A DNA stretch of 10,245 nucleotides, taken from assembly GCA_003218935.1 (NCBI GenBank), contig QHPA01000002.1, positions 1 through 10,245 on the forward strand. The letters are read 5' to 3'. Of this stretch, positions 6,417 to 10,245 are shown in pieces. The notes beneath the pieces are model-generated. The model made no database searches and was not told where the DNA came from. It saw only the letters and a program-made list of their open reading frames with translations. Within the stretch, counting starts at the first letter, position 1. Each line of letters starts with the position of its first letter. The stretch comes from Verrucomicrobiota bacterium. GTDB lineage: Bacteria; Verrucomicrobiota; Verrucomicrobiia; Limisphaerales; AV2. A program made the translations under genes and the position numbers.

Positions 6417-7238
6417 ATGCTTCTTGAATCACAAGAATTGTTCGTGCGCGGCAGTGGCTGGGAAAAGTCGGCGGACGGTTTTTCATTCTCTGATCTGTTG
6501 GTGACTCTTGGGGTTTTGTCTTTGCTGCTTCTCCTGCAAATCTCCGCATTCGCGCATAACAAAGGCAATTCCCATCGCGCCGTGTGCGCGGACAATCTGC
6601 GACGGCTGGCCCTTTCCTGGCTGATGTATGCGGACGACAATCGAGGCAGACTCGCGCCGAACCGGTCGGACTCATTGGTCACGAACAATTGGGTGGACGG
6701 GTTCCTTGATTATTCGGGCACCGATGCCACGAACCTGTCGAAGATCGCGCAGGCGAAGTTGTATCCGTACAACAAGGCGGTGGAAATATATCGTTGCCCG
6801 GATGATCAGAGTGCAGTGCGGAGCCAGTTGCGGGTACGAAGCTATTCAATGAACGCCTGGATTGGAGACGGCGCTTCCGGATGGATAGGCAGCCCGACCG
6901 GCGCATTTCAAATAGCGACGAACCGTTCCCAGGTTCGCCAGCCCGATCAAACTTTCGTGTTCATAGAAGAACACCCCGACAGCATCAACGACGGAATGTT
7001 GTATGTTGACATGGTCAGTATCGGACCCGCGGCCCGGATCATTGATTTTCCTGCAGCCTACCACTATCTGGGCGCCAACCTGGGCTTCGCAGACGGAAGT
7101 GTGCAATATCACCAATGGCTCGACCCGCGCACGACTCCGCCCATGCGTTACAACAACATCTTCATCACGCTGAACATCGCCTCGCCGAATAATCCGGACG
7201 TTGCCTGGCTGCAAAATAGAACCACCTACCGAAAATAG
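6417..7238 (+). CDS. Prepilin-like H-X9-DG protein, copy 2
   Basis: 273-residue paralog of the preceding gene. Its class III-type signal, G21|FSFSDLLVTLGVLSLLLLL, has the expected glycine before the cleavage site and aspartate at +5. The segment 'AHNKGNSHRAVCADNLRRLA' is the same as in copy 1, as are 'LYPYN', 'YRCPDD', 'RSYSMN', 'FVFIEEHP', and the final 'TTYRK'. The H-X9-DG motif is H216 to D226-G227 in 'HYLGANLGFADGSV'. I chose ATG 6417 because its 21-residue leader is close to the 19 residues of copy 1. An in-frame ATG at 6369 overlaps the stop of copy 1 (ATGA) and would add 16 residues; it is the classic arrangement for translational coupling and may well be the true start. Neither start has a strong Shine-Dalgarno sequence. 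The next gene follows after 27 bases. Tandem duplication is evident. Confidence 0.88.
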   Translation: MLLESQELFVRGSGWEKSADGFSFSDLLVTLGVLSLLLLLQISAFAHNKGNSHRAVCADNLRRLALSWLMYADDNRGRLAPNRSDSLVTNNWVDGFLDYSGTDATNLSKIAQAKLYPYNKAVEIYRCPDDQSAVRSQLRVRSYSMNAWIGDGASGWIGSPTGAFQIATNRSQVRQPDQTFVFIEEHPDSINDGMLYVDMVSIGPAARIIDFPAAYHYLGANLGFADGSVQYHQWLDPRTTPPMRYNNIFITLNIASPNNPDVAWLQNRTTYRK

Positions 7239-7254
7239 CTTCCGCGGCTAATAC

Positions 7255-7258
7255 GGAG
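7255..7258 (+). promoter_or_regulatory. Shine-Dalgarno of the propeller gene
   Basis: GGAG lies 7 bases before ATG 7266, which settles the start. Most other genes in the window lack such a site. Confidence 0.7.
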
Positions 7259-7265
7259 AATCCTG

Positions 7266-10245
7266 ATGAAAATGCTCTTCAAAGCTCAAGTGCCGCTGGC
7301 GGCGCTGTTTCTGCTGGAGTGGCTCATCGTTGTCGAACAATGCCCGGCAGCGCAGACGGTTGCGATTCCCGAACCCAATGCCGAAAGCGCCAATGCTGAT
7401 TGCCACGATGCCGGCGTGAGCGCCGACGGGCGCTTCGTCGTGTTCGTCAGCCGCGCCGACAACTTGGTGCCCAACGATCGCAACGGCACGTTCGACGTGT
7501 TTGTCCGCGATCGCGCGGCGGGCAAAACGATTCTGGTGAGCGTGAACCGCGACGGCACGCGCAGCGGGAACGGCGCTTCCCTGGCTGCGTCCGTCAGCGC
7601 CGACGGACGGTTCGTCGCATTTGAAAGTCTGGCTAGCGACTTGGTCGCGAACGACATCAACAACGCCCCGGACATTTTCGTACGCGATCTCGTCGCCGGC
7701 ACAACCACACTCGTGAGCGTTTCACTCGACGGTGTGTCGCCAGGTAATCAGGCTTCTTCCTGGCCCGTGATGACGCCGGATGGACGCTTTGTATTGTTTG
7801 AGAGCCGGGCGAGCAATCTCGCCTTGAACGATCTCAACAACGCCAGCGATTTATTCGTTCGCGACATGACCGCCGGCACGAACACGTTGGTCACGCGCGA
7901 TCGTTTCGGCACATTCAGTGCCATGGGCGGAGGACCGGTCTTTTCCGACACGGCGCGGATCAGCGACGACGGGCGCTGGGTGGCCTTCACCAGCGCCGCC
8001 AGCAATCTGATTGCTAACGACAACAACCAAAAGAGCGACGTCTTTGTGCGGGATTTGTTGAACCGCACCAACATCCTGGTCAGTGTCGCCACGAATGGCA
8101 TCCCCGCCAATAACAACTCCGGCAGCCCAGCCATGAGCGCTGATGGGCGCTATGTGGCCTTCCAAAGCCCGGCCAACAATCTCGTCGTCAATAATCTGCT
8201 CGTGACAAGCAACGTTTACGTGCGCGATCTGGTGGCGAGAACGACCGCTTTGGTGAGCGTGAATCAAACGGGCGGGTTTAACCCCACGAACAGCTCATTC
8301 GGCCCGGTCATCAGCGCGGATGGCCGTTACGTCGCCTTTCAGAGCATGGCGAATGACCTCGTGGCGGACGACAATCTCCCAACCACCTTCGTCCCTGCGC
8401 TGGATGTTTTCGTGCGTGACATGCAATCTGGCGCGACGACGCTGGCAAGTTCCCACTCCAGTCAAACCAACATTGATTCGGCGTACTACACCAATTGGAC
8501 CAGACTCGGCAATGAACGAAGCGCATTGCCGATGGCGATCAGCCGCGACGGGCGTTTCATTCTTGTCCAAAGCGTCGGCGAAGACGAGACGATTACGAAT
8601 GGCGGCGGCAGTTACACGGTCGTTACAACATTTCTTCCGGGGACTTATGTCTTTGATCGAACGGCCGGCACGCATACGCGCATTGGTTCCGCGCTGTTTC
8701 CAGCTTTGAGCGAGGATGGTCGCGTCGTGGCATTCCAGGCGACACCACGCGATCAATTGGCGAACGATTCAAGCGCGGCCGTGAACATTTTCGCGCGCGA
8801 CCTGACCGGCGGCTCAACCGAATTGATTTCCCGCCGTGATTCCCTTTTGGATTCGCTCACCGGCAACGCCATGAGCCAGTTGACACCCAACTCGATCAAC
8901 GCCCACGGTCGTTTCATCGCCTTTGAAAGTTTTGCGTCCAACCTGACCATCGGCGACACCAACGGCACCAGCGATGTGTTTGTGCGGGATTTGATTACGG
9001 GGTCGAACGAGCTGGTGAGCGCCAATGCAGATTTATCCGGCAGCAGCCACGGGCCGTCGCGACTGCCTGTGATCAGCGCCGACGGCCATTGGATTGCGTA
9101 TGAAACCGTGGCGGACAACGGCCCGTTGACAAACCCACTGAACAACCAATTCCTTCTCATGGTGTGCGACCGCCTGGCGCGCACGAATTGGCTCATCGCC
9201 AGCGTCGGAGCCACCAACAAGCCCGGCGCCCCCGCGACGCCGGGCTGGAGCGCGAATGGACGTTATCTGGCCTTCCAAAGCTCCTGGCCCGACCCGGCAA
9301 TGCCCAATAGCTCACTCGGCCAAATCTATTTTCGCGACCTGACCCAAGACACGAATGTTCTGGTGAGCCTCAATCAAGCAGGCAATGCCGGAGGCAACAA
9401 ACTGTCCTGGAATCCTTTGATCAGCGCCGACGGCGCGCGCGTGGTTTTCCTGAGCAGCGCGACTGATCTGGTGACGAACATCGTGTCCGGCACAAACCTG
9501 TTTCTTTGGGACGCCGCGACCAGGAGCAATATCCTCGTCAGCGGTTCGATCAACGGCGGCGGATTGAATCGCGCCAGGCAGCCGGCGCTGACTACCGATG
9601 GCCACTTCGCTGCGTTCCTGAATCAAACCAACCTTTACCTCTGCGACCTGACGTTGCAAACCATTGACTTGATTGTGACCAACGCTTCCGCGGTTTCGGT
9701 GAGCGCCGATGGCCGGTTCATCGCATTCGAAAGCGCCAGTGTTCTAGCAGGCAACGACATCAACGGGCTTGCCGATATTTACGTTCTTGATCGGGTTTCA
9801 AACACGGTTGCCCTGGCCAGCGTGAACCTCAACGGAAGCACAAGCGGCAACGGGAAATCCACCTTGCCACTCATCAGTCCCGACGGTCGTTACGTTGTTT
9901 TCACGAGCCAGGCTTCCGACCTCGTTGCGAATGACACCAATGGGTTCACGGACGTTTTCCTCCGCGATCTGGCCGCAGACACGACCTTGCTGCTCAGCGT
10001 CGATTTCATCGGCTCCGGCAGTGGCAACAAACTGTCCGGTAATCCCGTCTTGAGCGCGGACGGAAATGTCGTCGTGTTTGAAAGTTATTCGTCCGACCTT
10101 ACAGTTGGAGATTTCAACGAGGCCAAGGACATCTTTGTATTTCGACTGAGTGCCGGAGATGCGGATGGGGACGGCATGGCGGACGATTGGGAGATGGCTT
10201 ACTTCGGTGATCTGTCTCGCGACGGGAGCGGTGATTTTGACGGTG
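7266..10245 (+). CDS. Large secreted beta-propeller (PD40/TolB-like repeats) protein, 3' end outside window
   Basis: The frame is open from ATG 7266 to the window edge, giving 993 visible residues. An N-terminal signal peptide is likely: 'MKMLFK', a hydrophobic core at about 9-23 (interrupted by E18), and a probable cut after 'CPAA' at residue 29. From residue 51 come about 16 repeats of roughly 58-60 residues. The best-conserved pattern is 'SADGRFVAFES-A--LVANDINN--D-FVRDL-AG-T-LVSV', matching the PD40/WD40-like blade ('SPDGxxIAFxS'). Blades near the middle (about the 7th, 10th and 13th) are degenerate, and the 13th is shortened. From D965 the chain turns into 'DADGDGMADDWEMAYFGDL', a calcium-binding segment typical of the C-terminal part of exported proteins in this phylum; the lamin-tail protein at the left edge has a related one. 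The protein is probably extracellular or outer-surface, binding proteins or glycans. No catalytic motif is visible. It follows the two prepilin-like genes by 27 bases and likely shares their transcript. Confidence 0.9.
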   Translation, partial: MKMLFKAQVPLAALFLLEWLIVVEQCPAAQTVAIPEPNAESANADCHDAGVSADGRFVVFVSRADNLVPNDRNGTFDVFVRDRAAGKTILVSVNRDGTRSGNGASLAASVSADGRFVAFESLASDLVANDINNAPDIFVRDLVAGTTTLVSVSLDGVSPGNQASSWPVMTPDGRFVLFESRASNLALNDLNNASDLFVRDMTAGTNTLVTRDRFGTFSAMGGGPVFSDTARISDDGRWVAFTSAASNLIANDNNQKSDVFVRDLLNRTNILVSVATNGIPANNNSGSPAMSADGRYVAFQSPANNLVVNNLLVTSNVYVRDLVARTTALVSVNQTGGFNPTNSSFGPVISADGRYVAFQSMANDLVADDNLPTTFVPALDVFVRDMQSGATTLASSHSSQTNIDSAYYTNWTRLGNERSALPMAISRDGRFILVQSVGEDETITNGGGSYTVVTTFLPGTYVFDRTAGTHTRIGSALFPALSEDGRVVAFQATPRDQLANDSSAAVNIFARDLTGGSTELISRRDSLLDSLTGNAMSQLTPNSINAHGRFIAFESFASNLTIGDTNGTSDVFVRDLITGSNELVSANADLSGSSHGPSRLPVISADGHWIAYETVADNGPLTNPLNNQFLLMVCDRLARTNWLIASVGATNKPGAPATPGWSANGRYLAFQSSWPDPAMPNSSLGQIYFRDLTQDTNVLVSLNQAGNAGGNKLSWNPLISADGARVVFLSSATDLVTNIVSGTNLFLWDAATRSNILVSGSINGGGLNRARQPALTTDGHFAAFLNQTNLYLCDLTLQTIDLIVTNASAVSVSADGRFIAFESASVLAGNDINGLADIYVLDRVSNTVALASVNLNGSTSGNGKSTLPLISPDGRYVVFTSQASDLVANDTNGFTDVFLRDLAADTTLLLSVDFIGSGSGNKLSGNPVLSADGNVVVFESYSSDLTVGDFNEAKDIFVFRLSAGDADGDGMADDWEMAYFGDLSRDGSGDFDG

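Noticed and set aside
7341..7346. Possible lipoprotein signal at C26 of the propeller protein
   Set aside because: The residues before the cysteine are V-E-Q, which does not fit a lipobox (L-[AS]-[GA]-C); ordinary signal peptidase cleavage after CPAA fits better.
7286..9659. Series of minus-strand frames opposite the propeller gene
   Set aside because: They recur with the repeat period because the repeated codons (GCCGACGG, CGCGAT) avoid stops on the other strand; they are shadows of one continuous plus-strand protein.
7416..10160. Periodic structure as a CRISPR or satellite array
   Set aside because: The roughly 177-base period is the protein repeat; bases vary while the amino-acid pattern holds, and no identical short repeats with spacers occur.

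Overview
The window most likely comes from a member of the Verrucomicrobiota, probably close to Limisphaerales/Pedosphaera. I infer this from several features together: a DapL-type diaminopimelate aminotransferase, tandem H-X9-DG prepilin-like proteins, large secreted repeat proteins ending in calcium-binding 'DADxDxDG' segments, and an intergenic inverted repeat of the kind whose spurious translation reads 'GTGVSPV...GRDARAT'. No database search was possible, so the taxonomy is an inference.

Layout. (1) Positions 2-1186 (+) are the 3' end of a secreted lamin-tail-domain protein; its 5' end lies before the window. (2) Positions 1223-4717 hold three genes in a row on the minus strand. In transcription order they are a glycerate kinase, a membrane-anchored TPR protein and LL-diaminopimelate aminotransferase (dapL). 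The 141-207 base gaps between them suggest separate or loosely linked transcription units. dapL converges on the lamin-tail gene with only 36 bases between them. (3) Positions 4718-5595 are a short plus-strand region: an intergenic inverted repeat, a single small CGWS (monothiol-type) glutaredoxin gene, a strong intrinsic terminator, and then a GC-rich hairpin-bearing repeat. (4) Positions 5596-10245 (+) hold a compact unit: two tandem paralogous prepilin-like H-X9-DG proteins, whose junction has an in-frame ATG overlapping the stop (ATGA), then 27 bases, then a very large secreted beta-propeller protein with at least 16 'SADGRxVAFxS' repeats. That last gene runs off the right edge. A sigma70-like promoter sits just upstream of the unit.

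How the genes relate. The minus-strand genes are housekeeping: lysine/peptidoglycan precursor synthesis and glycerate phosphorylation. The outer genes encode exported proteins, and the plus-strand unit links two pseudopilin-like proteins with a large exported propeller. The linkage is visible in the sequence; a shared function is inference. I see no rRNA, tRNA, CRISPR array, transposase or integrase.
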